Origin: Sipunculus nudus
Lineage: Eukaryota; Annelida; Sipuncula; Golfingiida; Sipunculidae
Reading direction: 5' to 3'
DNA length: 64,000 nt
Assembly: GCA_026874595.1 (NCBI GenBank)
Contig: CM049317.1
Coordinates: 72,561,618-72,625,617, forward strand
Below the pieces are notes generated by a model. That model did no database searches and was not told the origin of the DNA. It saw nothing but the letters and a program-made list of their open reading frames with translations. A program made the translations under genes and the position numbers. Shown one piece after another: positions 33,666-44,719 of this stretch. Every line of letters begins with the position of its first letter. The first letter of the stretch is position 1.

Positions 33666-36060
33666 AACGCCATTTGTTATTATAAATATATCAACTATAT
33701 GTACAATCCATGGTATATATAAAGTTTATAGTTTATTATAAATGTTAAAAGATAAACTGGTGTCCTTTATATCACTTTGCCTCAGAGGAGTTTGTCAGGA
33801 GGAAGGGAGAATGTAAAAAAAAAAAAACTGTTGTCATTTTAATATATAGAATGTCACCGCATTAATATGAAATAATAACCCAAGTGAAATAAAAAGGCCA
33901 CGTATAATAAAGAACTTTAAAGCGACTGCAATTATGCATGCAAACATATACAAACATTAAGTTATGTATTTATCTTTCTTTCAACTTTTGTAAACTTGCG
34001 TTTGGATAAGTTTATATGAATTTGGAAAAAATTGTCGCTTATATATATCAGTGTGTGTGTATAAAATCGTTCCTACTGGCCTTTGCCCGTGATGCATGCT
34101 GATAACGGATTCGTTTCCACGGTCGGCCTTTTTTCCATTTTCACGTGATTGTCCAAAGTATATACGTGTATGCTAATAATCTAACGTGTCTGGCTGTCAA
34201 TTAACCTGCCAGTCTTGTTGGCAACTTCGTGTGAAATGAATGAAATATGTGATGTAATATGTTTTATGATATTTTTACCGTAATTGTGACAGAGACTGGC
34301 GAGGAAAAAGAAAGCACTACAAAAAATGATTAGCGGCCGCTGTGCTGAACCACTAGATGTTGTTTTTTTACACTGTTTTCATAACACTTCAACTTTCCAG
34401 GGACTGGACAATCACCATTAACTGGAAAAGTAAGTCCTGATGTAAGGTCACAAAGAGATATTGACAGTTCCATCCAGATAAAAAGAAAACTACTTTCATC
34501 AACGCTTAGCCTTCAAAAGGAATCAGGGTTGGCATCTTTGAAACAGGACAGGAAACGGTGAAAAAGTACGATAAAATACAGACAACAAACCTAACAAGAA
34601 TGGCTCCAAGGCGAACAAAAGAATTTTAAGAGAAAATTCATCTGGTCCGCGTTAATAGTGTTGCATTAAAGAATGAGATCTAAACATTCATTTGCATATG
34701 TTTGCCATTCTATATTTGCCAATGGCAGATGGTTTTACTGTGCTAAGTGGTTTTCTGGGGAGAGAATTCTAAATGTCAGTGTTCTTAATACGATTTTTAT
34801 GTTAGTTGATTGTAGATGACGTGTGTGAAGAGGACCCACAAAGATACCTGTTTACAGTAACAACAGAGATACAAAAGATCATTACCATAGCACAAAACTT
34901 TCTCCTAATGATAAAAAATGTACCTTTATCACAAAGAGTCTATATTTTCTTATGTGCAGTCTTTAGCAGTCTCCAATATCCAGTCTCCATAAACGGTCCG
35001 ACATGAGTCTTCCTTTTGCAAGTTTTACAGCTGCTATTAAGTGAAGGAATATATGAGGCCGTCGCTTGGTTTGCTAACCTCGAAAAATGTTGGTACTTGG
35101 CTATCCAATAAAATCAGTTACACACTATGTAACATTATCATGAGACCAAATGTAATCATGAAAATAATGTATGGTTATATTAAATGAATCTTCTGAAAAA
35201 AAAAAATAATAGTATTACAATTGCTGAAAATGCCTTCTATGTTACATTTCTTCGCCACAGTATATAAGTTGGAAATTCCATCAATTACATAAATATGATG
35301 ATCTTAAGTGCACGGTTCAGAATGTATTCCATATTCCCACTGATCCGTGATACCGCGTGTCTTACTGAACTAATAAAATCATGGGCAACCTTCTTGTGTC
35401 TTCAGAGCATTACTTCGTAAAATCTAATTCACATTCATGTCAGGTTTGAATGATGCAATACTGCTAAATTTATTCCTCTCGGGATATCTGTTACTCAGAA
35501 GGTCATCAGCCAGACGGATCTGATGGAAAAAGTGTGTCATATATGAATATAAATTGGATCATTGAGTCACTTTTCCCGCTAGTTTTAACCATTTGGAGTC
35601 ATTAACCGCCTACTTTCTATTTCTACGATATAAGATTCAATTATTCACTTTCGGGATAAATAAACCATAACTGCGAGTGTCCTTGCTCTCTGATCCTCTT
35701 TAATTTCACACAAAGTAGTCTGATAACACAAATCGCACGTAATCTGTATAAAGTATCTCAAAGTAGAAATATTTTGTAAAAACACTAAAGTTATAAAAGG
35801 TCATTGTCATTGAGGATAACTTTCAGCTGTGATAAATAGTATCTGCTGTCACAAACAAGATTACTATTTACTGGTAGCCTTCGGCTGTCATCCGGGAATA
35901 TTACTCTTCATAAACTATCGAAATTAACGAAAATGGCAAGAGGCGTAACATTATTATTATCACTGAATTTAATATTAGACCTATGAAATAGAAGTAACTC
36001 AGTACATGAATTTTAATCAACCGGAAATTGGAACTAAATATGATCAGTTTTGTCATAAAG
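33666..36060. other. Non-coding stretch, nothing recognised
   Basis: AT-rich, with only short frames and no motif, tandem array or inverted termini. Confidence 0.45.
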
Positions 36061-36063
36061 CGT

Positions 36064-36098
36064 TACAGAATATATATTTATATAGTTATATATTATAC

Positions 36099-36149
<51 letters not shown>
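36064..36149 (+). repeat. (TA)n microsatellite with irregular left part
   Basis: TATAGTTATATATTATACTATATATA words lead into about 20 clean TA dinucleotides (36112-36149). Confidence 0.9.
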
Positions 36150-36151
<2 letters not shown>

Positions 36152-38640
36152 TTATATACTTATTCAGGATCTACGGCATTATATCTCACTATATATGCTT
36201 CGTATGTTTATCATTCTGTTGGCAAATGTACTTTAGGACTGAAATGTCTTAAGTTACATTCTGAACAATTATCCGTTATAGTTGTTTTGTTTGTCTATTA
36301 GCAGCTTAAAGCATTAACGTAATGAAAGTATCGTGATGACATTTTGGGTAACACCCAAGGGACAATCCATTAAATTTTGGAATTTAATTTCGATCACCAT
36401 AATAAACTTTTAATTTTGAAGACTATGAACCCTTGTGACATAGGGCGATGTCTTTGTCCTTGGAATATTCCGCCCATTCGTTGGTATGAGGAGCAGCGTT
36501 TGTTCTTCAAATCACCATGCAAAGCAGTCTTACTGAAACATGACAATGTAAAACACAAGTATATTTTGTCGCGTGGTCTGTGGTTTCCGACAATACAGTT
36601 GTTACGTCTTCAGGATTCATCTGTGATTTATGTATTTCCACTGCCCATGTACTCGTTTTCCCGATAAATCTGTTCCCTTCCATATATCTGCTCCTCAGGA
36701 TGTTTTATGGATTCTGAAAGAACCTCCTTTGTATAAAGCTTGATGTCATTGCCTCTCTATAAACGCTGTATTGGTATATGCGAAGCAAAATCCGTTTCAT
36801 TTATGTCGGTGCGTTACAGGATTTAATGGTTTTGGGCGAAAATCCATATCGGGGGCTAAGTATAGCATCCTTTCATAACTGACAAGATTAAAGTTTCCAG
36901 GATGATTAATGATGCGTCAATATAAACACCACGGTTCTCTCTCTATGAATACGTGTCAAAATATCAAAGGTCGCCCCATGGAGAGCTTGTCCTCTTAAAG
37001 GACTTCTAAATCCATATTCTAAATTTGTCTTATAACTTAAAAGTGATTTCAACGCGAGAAGTCTCGCCTAAAATCGCTTAGTGCGCTCGCCTAAAATCAA
37101 TGAAATGATATAAAATCATATTTAAAGGTCCACAAAATATTTTCAGATCAGGAATCCACATGATAGCATAGTACCAACCAGAAGTAAAATGCGAATAAGA
37201 GTTTAAACGTTAAAAACCAATATCATTTGTATCTAAATCAAATTCAAATTTCATTACATTTAAAAAAGCCAATGACATATAAAAAACGATTGTTTTTCAT
37301 GCTAGTCCTTGTCACGTGTCTTATTTTGAATGTATATAACACAAAAAGGTATTTATACTCACTCTTTTTTGTCTAGGATATTTTAATAATATACGATTTA
37401 TCAAATAATATAAAGATAAATGTGCAACATGTAGAACATGTAGAATAACCTCATGCCTGGAATGTTTTAATTATACATCATGATTCATTTTTTTGTGCGT
37501 ACATGATAATGTAGATTAAAAGTATCAACCTGTATAAATTATTATAAAATGACTACTATTTATAGTGGAAGGTGTATCTTATCGTCTCCTGACCTGACTA
37601 GGTTTCGGTCACACTTCAATAATTTAAACCTTTGCTTTACTGAAATTTTAACAAACTTAATGATACCCAGTTCACATGCATCGCAATATTTTTACACAAA
37701 CTATTACCCATAAACTCATCTGATTCATGTGACATGTGTATACTTTGTATCCCCTTTCCTGTGTAAGATTTGGTCACACCTATTTTTTTTTTATTTTCAA
37801 ATTTGACGTTTATATTTCACGTGTGATGCGTTATCTAAAATAAGGGTAATTAGGACCAACCTCTAATATAGAAGGCATGTGTACCTAATGAGTCTCCTCA
37901 CCTGATTGGGTTAATATGCATTCGGGAAAAACTTGGTGATTTTTTTAATATGTACAATTGGTTATTGTGTTATATCAGCCAAAGAACACATACTTCTCTC
38001 CTTCCGATTTTGCGGGGGATTTTGTCCTGGCTTGAGAGAGCCTTATGTGATAGAAATTCCAGATTATAGCTTATAGACAAAGAATTGGCAGATACACTTA
38101 ATTAAAAGTAGAGGACAGTCCTTCCTTTGAGGCACCCCCCCCCCCCTGTATAAGCCCCGGCCGGCTAGACAGTGGAGTGTGATGATCCAGGTCAGGTATA
38201 CAGAATGGTGATGCGAAAACAGGTCTGTCTGACAATAGGGTCAGACTGGTAATCCAGGGTGCTTGTCACACGGTGCTCTGTTCATGTCTTTGATCTTGAA
38301 ATTACATACATTTATCTAATTACCTTATTTATTATATTTCGTGTTCTTGCTGCCAAATACACAATAGAAGATTCTTTTATCCCGTATGAAACACATACAT
38401 ATACACATGTTTATATAAAATGGCCAACGATGTAAAAGAAACACCTGTTTTTTATTATGCAGAATAGATTTATAGACATAAATGGAGTAAACAAAGTGTT
38501 TTTTGTTTAGTTCCAGTTACTCGTAGTATGAAATTAGAGTACATGTATTAACCCAGCTGTAAAAGGAGGGGTTTTATTTCCTATGTCGTATACTCCTGTT
38601 TACCTGCAATTTCATCTAGTTCAATATACATCCACCCGTA
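36150..38640. other. Non-coding stretch, nothing recognised
   Basis: A 96-codon frame at 36377-36667 has no motif. GAGCCTTATGTGATAGAAAT at 38038-38057 resembles the start of the 22097 repeat. A C-run is at 38136-38148. Confidence 0.4.
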
Positions 38641-38647
38641 ACTGTCC

Positions 38648-39328
38648 ATGAACGAACCGACCGATATTAGAATGCTACGCACAAACGAGGCTCATGAGGC
38701 TGCGTATAGACATTGTATAATATGCTCCGTCTGCTCAGTGCCAGATAAACGGCGAGGAGGCGGGGATGAAATATATCGAGCGAATAATGCAATTGGTACC
38801 ATACAAAGATATTCTTTAAAGGGACATAATAATGGGCCATATTATGCCTATTCTTCCACACAATTAGTTCAGTTTCGCTTTATACAAAAGTTTCCCAGAA
38901 AACCATCCCAGCACACAGACTCAGTACCTCGCATATGGTTGTTTAACGCCTTGTTACGGCTCTGCTTGTTGGTAAACACTGTCCACCTGTGTCTGTATAC
39001 CATTCAAAGGCCGCGTGACCGGAGGTCCGATTGGGAGCCGCAACACGCAGTTTCAGCCAGCAGGAATACGTATTACATTTTTTTGGGGTCAAGTCAGTCA
39101 AGGCATCTCCTGATTGACACGTGTTGTGCATTCGCGATGCTCGAGGCCCCACGCGCTGTGTTTATGTTGACACCTGTGATCGCGTCCGGTCCACTGTTTT
39201 TAACACTTGTTTACATGAGTAAGCAAACGGTTTTAAGGCAATATTTTGCAGGTATTGATTTATTTAAAAGGGAAGACGCCATCTTTCGTGTTAATTCAAC
39301 ATGCTCTATAGGTGATGGGCCCCTTTAA
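38648..39328 (+). CDS. Unidentified 226-codon open frame
   Basis: The longest open frame in the window. It starts at an ATG and ends at a TAA. I do not recognise the product. Residues about 98-117 (WLFNALLRLCLLVNTVHLCL) and about 168-190 (AVFMLTPVIASGPLFLTLVY) are hydrophobic and could be membrane segments. The N-terminal third is Arg/Asn/Tyr-rich with no motif. The local GC content is higher than its surroundings, which lowers stop density and makes a chance open frame more likely. No neighbour supports it. It could be a single-exon orphan gene, part of a repeat, or noise. I lean towards noise. Confidence 0.2.
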   Translation: MNEPTDIRMLRTNEAHEAAYRHCIICSVCSVPDKRRGGGDEIYRANNAIGTIQRYSLKGHNNGPYYAYSSTQLVQFRFIQKFPRKPSQHTDSVPRIWLFNALLRLCLLVNTVHLCLYTIQRPRDRRSDWEPQHAVSASRNTYYIFLGSSQSRHLLIDTCCAFAMLEAPRAVFMLTPVIASGPLFLTLVYMSKQTVLRQYFAGIDLFKREDAIFRVNSTCSIGDGPL

Positions 39329-40780
39329 CAAGGGTTTTATCAATAAAATTCAACATATGGTCAAATCCCAGTTGAGGGTCAGCTTACTCTTTTCTCGAGA
39401 GTGTTTTCTGCAGACACAAAAAGACCAGCTAGTGTGTATAGGCCACCAAGAGGGTCGATTTTCGTCAGCTAATCATTTAGCCAAACAAAACAGGTGGTGA
39501 TTGGCGCAACACTTGTTTCGCCATCTCAAGGGCAAACCCAGCATACAAAAAACAGCGTTCTACAAATGTATGGTGTAGACATAGCGTTGTAAAAGAGCGT
39601 AAGAACAAACATTCAAGAATTCAATGCATTCCATACTCAACGGTTTTACCTTTTAAGGATATTTATGTATCTACATCGTTTGTCTGGATTTTCTATTTGT
39701 TCCAATCATAATCTTACATTGCCATCAACATTTTTTCCCCAAAAAGACAAGCGGATAGTCCTAGCATAAACTTTATGTTATCGGTTTTCAAATCATGTTA
39801 CATGACATGTTCATCTTAAACAGGAACCAGTGTCTCTGAGGGATTCTCAGAAATTAATAACTTGATCCACTTCAAAAGATTATCAATAAATCAAAAATGG
39901 CATTTCCATACAACAAAAAAAAAAGTGCTGTACACGTCCATAATAATTAATTATTCATTGATATCTCTCCTAACATCTTTCGTTAACTGCATTAAGATCA
40001 AGTGTCAAGTTAACACTACTTTTATTTCAGAACTGCAGTCCGTGGGTGTGGTACACGATTGTGATCATACACACCACTAGTACCTCATATATAATATAGA
40101 AAACACACTCATTTCCTAATAATTTAATACATGAAAATATCGCAATACGTATCGCAATACGCTACCAAATATCGCAATATATTGCATTACCAAATTTATA
40201 GACCATACCAAGTCATACAATCCAATGGCAGGACTTGGTTGTTTATGCTTAAAGTTAAATGATTGGCACTTCAAATACCGACTGAATATTTTGGCGGATG
40301 TGAGTGCTGGATACATGCATGGTTGTTAGCGAAAAAAAACACACATAGAAGTCCTTTAGCCTACAATGGCTCTCTTTTAAATTATAGATTTAAGGCTTAT
40401 TACATCGCATATTTACAATGGGAGCTGGACGCTAAAGATGCCGAGGCTTCAGCCGGGTCTGGTATGCCGGCTGTATCGTCCTATATTATTATAACGTTAT
40501 GAATAATTCCTACCAAAGTCACGTGAAGGTAAATTGCAATGCCACATGCGTGTCAGTCAACCACAAGAGTTCTAACTCCTCAACAAATATAAATGTTACT
40601 AGATACAAGGGTCTCGGTTGTACATTTGACACTGTAACAGATAATGTGTTCATACAGTCACGGCCAGTATATCACCTGCTACATTGCTCAGTATCTGAAA
40701 TTCTCTATCTATGGAGGGACAAAACAGATACAAGCAGATGCCCCTCTAGTCCCTGTACTGGCAAAAATAAAATAAAAAAC
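39329..40780. other. Non-coding stretch, nothing recognised
   Basis: Contains ATCGCAATACGTATCGCAAT-type words at 40138-40190 that recall the ends of 18180-18815. No gene recognised. Confidence 0.4.
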
Positions 40781-40786
40781 TTCACT

Positions 40787-40957
40787 TCCCGTGGTGATGA
40801 CGCACAACTTAGATCAAGCATTGGCGGGAGTTTAATACTTGTTGGACCGATCACATCCTTACCGGCGAGGACTCCCGTGGTCTTCACACACAACTTGGAT
40901 TAAGCTTTGGCGGGAGTTTAATACTTGTTGGTCCGATCACATCTGTACCGGCGAGGA
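40787..40957 (+). repeat. 86-bp tandem duplication
   Basis: Two head-to-tail copies (40787-40872 and 40873-40957) share TCCCGTGG, GGCGGGAGTTTAATACTTGT and CCGATCACATC..TACCGGCGAGGA. They differ at several positions. The frames across them are not protein-like. Confidence 0.75.
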
Positions 40958-41511
40958 ATACTTTAGAATCAATCTGTCACTGCTTACTCCATCTGATCCC
41001 AGACAAAGACTGGCGGTAACACACGTACCTGTCGGTCCTTTGTAGAGACGTTTCGGGGCGGCCCGGCAGGACGAAAGCTATTTTACTTGACCTTGCGCCT
41101 TGTTGAACAATCAGTACCCTAAATTATTCTTTTTATTCAATTATCAAACAAGGCCTGTTTGTTATTGGTGACTGTTGTGCCGAATCTGTTGTAGCGTAAC
41201 TTCCTTCTTCCAGAGCTTATTCTGAGTTTTCATCTGCTGAATCTACTTGACTTGTCAAAATGTAATTACCTGCTCCCAGACAACCCACCAAAACTATTCT
41301 CATTTGATCTAAATATTGCATTTGACCTTTTAAAGGGGTAATATCGATATCTGTAGTTATAGAAATGGAAGGGTAAGATAACAAATATCCTGTGGACATA
41401 ACATTTGTGGTCGATTTTTATATAGAATATTGTTACGGAACCTAATATTAACATATCACGTATGCTTGATGAACACAAAATTTTGTAATGGAGATAAAAA
41501 AATTCAGATTC
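40958..41511. other. Non-coding flank left of the LTR
   Basis: No recognisable feature. The five bases next to the LTR (41507-41511, GATTC) do not match the opposite flank. Confidence 0.45.
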
Positions 41512-42253
41512 TGTAACACTAGGAAGCGTGAAATGTCTATGGGAATGAACAAAGAAGTCAGTGGTTTTTTGTTAACAAATAACTACAATTTATTCTTAAA
41601 ACAACCCTTACATTACAATTCACTAAATCAATACAATTATACAGTAAAAAAGCGCTATAACAACAAATCAATACAATCACATAGTAAAATAAACAATGTG
41701 CACAGTACCTGGATACCACCACCGTCACAACGACAAGCTCTTTAAAATGCCTATGCCGGATGAAAGTCCACACCAATCCTCTCGGAGAATAACAGTCCAA
41801 TGTAAAGCTCTTGTAACAATTCAGAAAGTAAACTTGAGACAGGCAGCATTAAATTGTATAGAGTTAGTAATAGCATAATCCCTAAAATTACTGGATAATC
41901 GGACAGGTCCCACAAACTGACATAAACACGTCTGTGTCCGCTGGAATCTTCTCTCCTCTCTCTCGGTTAAAAACACAGCACCCTATTTATAACTTCTTGT
42001 CCCAAGCCGAGAATTTTCCACTTCTCGAACAGTCTAAGGATCTAACATAATACACAGTAAACACGCGTTACAGGAATCATCTAGAAGAGCATCGCCGTGC
42101 CTCCACATACCAGGGTCATCACGTGAGTTCGGCCAGGCGAGAAAGCCCCAAGCTAGCATGACAACGAGAGTTCAACCAGTACGGATTAAACATAGAGTGC
42201 AACAACAACACGAGTTACGCCCGTGTCACACAATGAAAAGAGCACCTGTAACA
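41512..42253 (-). repeat. 3' LTR, 742 bp
   Basis: On the minus strand it begins TGTTACAGGTGCTC and ends CCTAGTGTTACA, giving canonical TG...CA ends. A TATAAATA box lies at 41984-41991, about 262 bases into the LTR. An AATAAA polyadenylation signal lies at 41589-41594, near the 3' end. This places U3, R and U5 in a sensible order. The first 64 bases recur at 43364-43427 and 44332-44395. Plus-strand and minus-strand frames across it are not genes. Confidence 0.85.
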
Positions 42254-42264
42254 CTCCCCCTCCT
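42254..42264 (-). promoter_or_regulatory. Polypurine tract
   Basis: AGGAGGGGGAG on the minus strand directly abuts the TG of the 3' LTR. This is the plus-strand primer site expected at this exact position in an LTR retrotransposon, and it fixes the LTR boundary. Confidence 0.85.
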
Positions 42265-42271
42265 GTAACAA

Positions 42272-42304
42272 AAAAAGAAAGTTTTCTCGGAAAACTTTCT
42301 TTTT
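42272..42304. other. Perfect 15-bp stem, 3-base loop hairpin
   Basis: AAAAAGAAAGTTTTC (42272-42286), a TCG loop, then GAAAACTTTCTTTTT (42290-42304). It lies between the broken RT and the polypurine tract and would fold in the element RNA. It may be a natural 3' untranslated structure or a by-product of the deletion that removed RNase H. Confidence 0.8.
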
Positions 42305-42309
42305 GCGAT

Positions 42310-43030
42310 CACAGTCACTAAATTTTTGCAACATCTCAGATGTGCTTCACTGAGTCTTTCGAAGAGGTCGCGAGGAATTTGCAGATGTTTCTCCAAGGTG
42401 TCGCTATACACGATGAGGTCAATATATGCGTCGCAGCCCCGAATGTCCTTGACAACCATATGGATGAGGCGCTGGAACGTGGCCGCCGAGTTCTTCATGT
42501 CCTTGCTGCGTCACAAATTCGGACACTTCTTTCGCTTGTTCTGTCAGCGGAACTTGCCAGAATCCTTTTAGCAAGTCAAACTTGGAGACATATCTGGAGC
42601 TACTGACTCTATCAATACAATCATCGATCCTCGGAATCGGGAACGTGTCAGTCTTGGTGAAAGAGTTCTGATTTCGATAATCTGTGCACAAACGGTAACT
42701 TCCATCAGGTTTTGGCACAAGCATACATGGTCAACTCCAGTTACTGTTAATAGGTTCAATAAAATCATTGTCCAGCAAATATTGAATCTGATCCTGTAGA
42801 TACTTTTGCTTTTCTGGATTCAGTCTATAAGGATGCTGCTTGACTGCGCTTGCCTCGCCAACATCGACGTCATGGCACAACATGTTAGTTCGCGTCGGAA
42901 TGTCACTAAACAAATGTTCATAATTCCGCAGCAGGTTCTTGAGGTCCTGTTGTTGTTTTGCGGAAAGGTTTGTCAGTTTGGCATCCAGGTTGTTAAGCAC
43001 GTTTGAGTTTTTTAATGGTACTGTACCCAT
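42310..43030 (-). pseudogene. Ty3/gypsy RT remnant (Gmr1-like)
   Basis: Reverse transcriptase that would copy the element RNA. The N-terminal linker has LFSDIPTRTNMLCHDV and a PYRLNP segment. The RT core follows with LVPKPDGSYRLCTDYR, SKFDLLKGFWQVPL, KNSAATFQRL and AYIDLIVYSD. The last motif should be Y-[IV]-D-D; here the second Asp is lost, so catalysis would be abolished. Frame breaks lie near 42725 and 42500. Similarity ends at LFERLSEAHLR, where the sequence jumps to the polypurine tract, so the thumb region and RNase H are deleted. Confidence 0.85.
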
Positions 43031-43081
43031 TGAATGTCTAAATCACCATTACAATCAGTATCTACTTTAACTGGGTCAGGG

Positions 43082-43357
43082 TCAGTGTTTACAAAATTTA
43101 CAACATGGTTTCAACATGTTAACCTGGCACAGTTGTTTCTTCTTACGTCTATCTGGTGTCAACAGTATGCAATTTAAATCACTGACTATCTTGTAAACAA
43201 TGTAAGGACCAAAATACCTAGCTTGCAGAGGTCTGCAATGGGTGAGAAGTATGGCAAGGACCTTCTCACCAGGCTTAAACGTCCTACTTACAGTGTGTTT
43301 GTCATACTTTGTTTTCATTTTACTTTGTGCAGATTTTAGATTTGATTTTGCAAGCAT
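43082..43357 (-). pseudogene. Gypsy integrase C-terminal domain, copy 1
   Basis: C-terminal part of the integrase, which joins element ends to target DNA. Visible motifs are FKPGEKVLAILL, LQARYFGPY (the GPY/F-type module) and TPDRRKK followed by VNMLKP. The catalytic core and zinc-binding N-terminus are missing; the frame begins right at the LTR stub junction. A ~45-bp deletion relative to copy 2 lies just downstream and breaks the link to the RT linker. Confidence 0.85.
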
Positions 43358-43363
43358 TGTGTC

Positions 43364-43427
43364 ACATAGAGTGCAACAACAACACGAGTTACACCCGTGT
43401 CACACAATAAAAAGAGCACCTTTAACA
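43364..43427 (-). repeat. 5' LTR stub, copy 1
   Basis: Matches the first 64 bases of the 3' LTR with a few changes (TGTTAAAGG for TGTTACAGG, one base in the ATTGTG region). It is fused directly to the integrase C-terminus at CATAGAGTGC, which marks an internal deletion junction. Confidence 0.8.
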
Positions 43428-43754
43428 ATATTAGTCTTTCTTTGCCACTGTCTGTCTCTACTACAGGAATAGTTGTCAACTCCGTTTGATCATCACTTTC
43501 TCTTGTTTAACTAATTATTTATGCCCGGATGTGTTATAATAAATATTTTCGGTTTGAGTATGGTTTCACATTTTCTCTTGAAGCTTATTATGTCTGCATT
43601 GGCTTGAAATTATGGAAATCTGAACTTGGCAAATGAAGATTCTAAAGAATAATCCAAGTTTGTCAGCTGTAAAACAAATCAGTCGAATTAAATATTGAGA
43701 CCAGACTTTAACAAATCAATAAAGTATTGGCCAGACCGTTTGAAAAAAAACCTT

Positions 43755-44325
43755 GATGCTGCTTGACTGCGCTTGCCTCGCCAACTTCGACGTCATGGCA
43801 CAACATGTTAGTTCGCGTTGGAATGTCACTAAACAAATGTTCATGATTCCGCAGCAGGTTCTTGAGGTCCTGTTGTTGTTGTGCGGAAAGGTGTGACAGT
43901 TTGGCATCCAGGTTGTTAAGCACGTCTGAGTTTTTTAATGGTACTGTACCACACTGAATGTCTACATCACCCTTACAATCAGTATCTACTTTAACAGGGT
44001 CAGGGTCAGTGTTTACACAATTTACAGCAGTAACATTATGTACAACATCAGATGTGCTATTTCTGTCATAATATGGTTTCAACATGTTAACATGGCACAG
44101 TTGTATCTTCTTACGTCTATCTGGTGTCAACAGTATGTAATTTAAATCACTGACTATCTTGTCAACAATGTTAGGACCAAAATACCTAGCTTGCAGAGGT
44201 CTGCAATGGGTGAGAAGTATGGCAAGGACCTTCTCACCAGGCTTAAACGTCCTACTTACAGTGTGTTTGTCATACTTTGTTTTCATTTTACTTTGTGCAG
44301 ATTTTAGATTTGATTTTGCAAGCAT
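43755..44325 (-). pseudogene. Integrase C-terminus fused to RT linker, copy 2
   Basis: A single open frame on the minus strand runs from the integrase C-terminus (FKPGEKVLAILL, LQARYFGPN, VNMLKPYY) through an acidic linker (about residues 90-140) to the pre-RT segment (LFSDIPTRTNMLCHDVEVGE). It stops shortly after crossing the duplication junction. This copy proves that integrase and RT lie in one frame in that order, since the linker is intact. No RT core follows. Confidence 0.85.
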
Positions 44326-44331
44326 TGTGTC

Positions 44332-44395
44332 ACATAGAGTGCAACAACAACACGAGTTACACCCGTGTCACACAATAAAAAGAGCACCTTTAACA
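44332..44395 (-). repeat. 5' LTR stub, copy 2
   Basis: Identical in layout to 43364-43427, 968 bases away, and part of the same tandem duplication. Confidence 0.8.
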
Positions 44396-44719
44396 ATATT
44401 AGTCTTTCTTTGCCACTGTCTGTCTCTACTACAGGAATAGTTGTCAACTCCGTTTAATCATCACTTTCTCTTGTTTAACTAATTATTTATGCCCGGATGT
44501 GTTATAATAAATATTTTCGGTTTGAGTATGGTTTCACATTTTCTCTTGAAGCTTATTATGTCTGCCTTGGCTTGAAATTATGGAAATTTGAACTTGGCAA
44601 ATGAAGATTCTAAAGAATAATCCAAGTTTGTCAGCTGTAAAACAAATCAGTCGAATTAAATATTGAGACCAGACTTTAACAAATCAATAATGTATTGGCC
44701 AGACCGTTTGAAAAAAAAC

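Larger units (their letters stand above)
41512..43427 (-). mobile_element. Gmr1-like Ty3/gypsy retrotransposon remnant
   Basis: On the minus strand the order is: a 64-bp 5' LTR stub (43364-43427), integrase C-terminus (43082-43357), a linker and RT (about 42310-43030), a hairpin, a polypurine tract (42254-42264), and a complete 3' LTR (41512-42253). Integrase before RT is the pol order of the Gmr1 group and not of standard Ty3/gypsy elements. Gag, protease, most of integrase, RNase H and the primer-binding site are missing, so two large internal deletions have occurred. There is no target duplication (GATTC against ATATT). Confidence 0.85.
42832..44719. repeat. Tandem segmental duplication (two ~0.92-0.97 kb copies)
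   Basis: 42832-43751 and 43755-44719 are direct copies. Each holds the RT linker, integrase C-terminus, LTR stub and about 320 bases of unrelated flanking DNA. The flanking part shows about four differences in 320 bases, so the duplication is fairly recent and postdates the element's internal deletion. The offset changes from 923 to 968 because copy 1 lost about 45 bp. The junction at 43751-43755 lies at an A-run. Confidence 0.9.
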
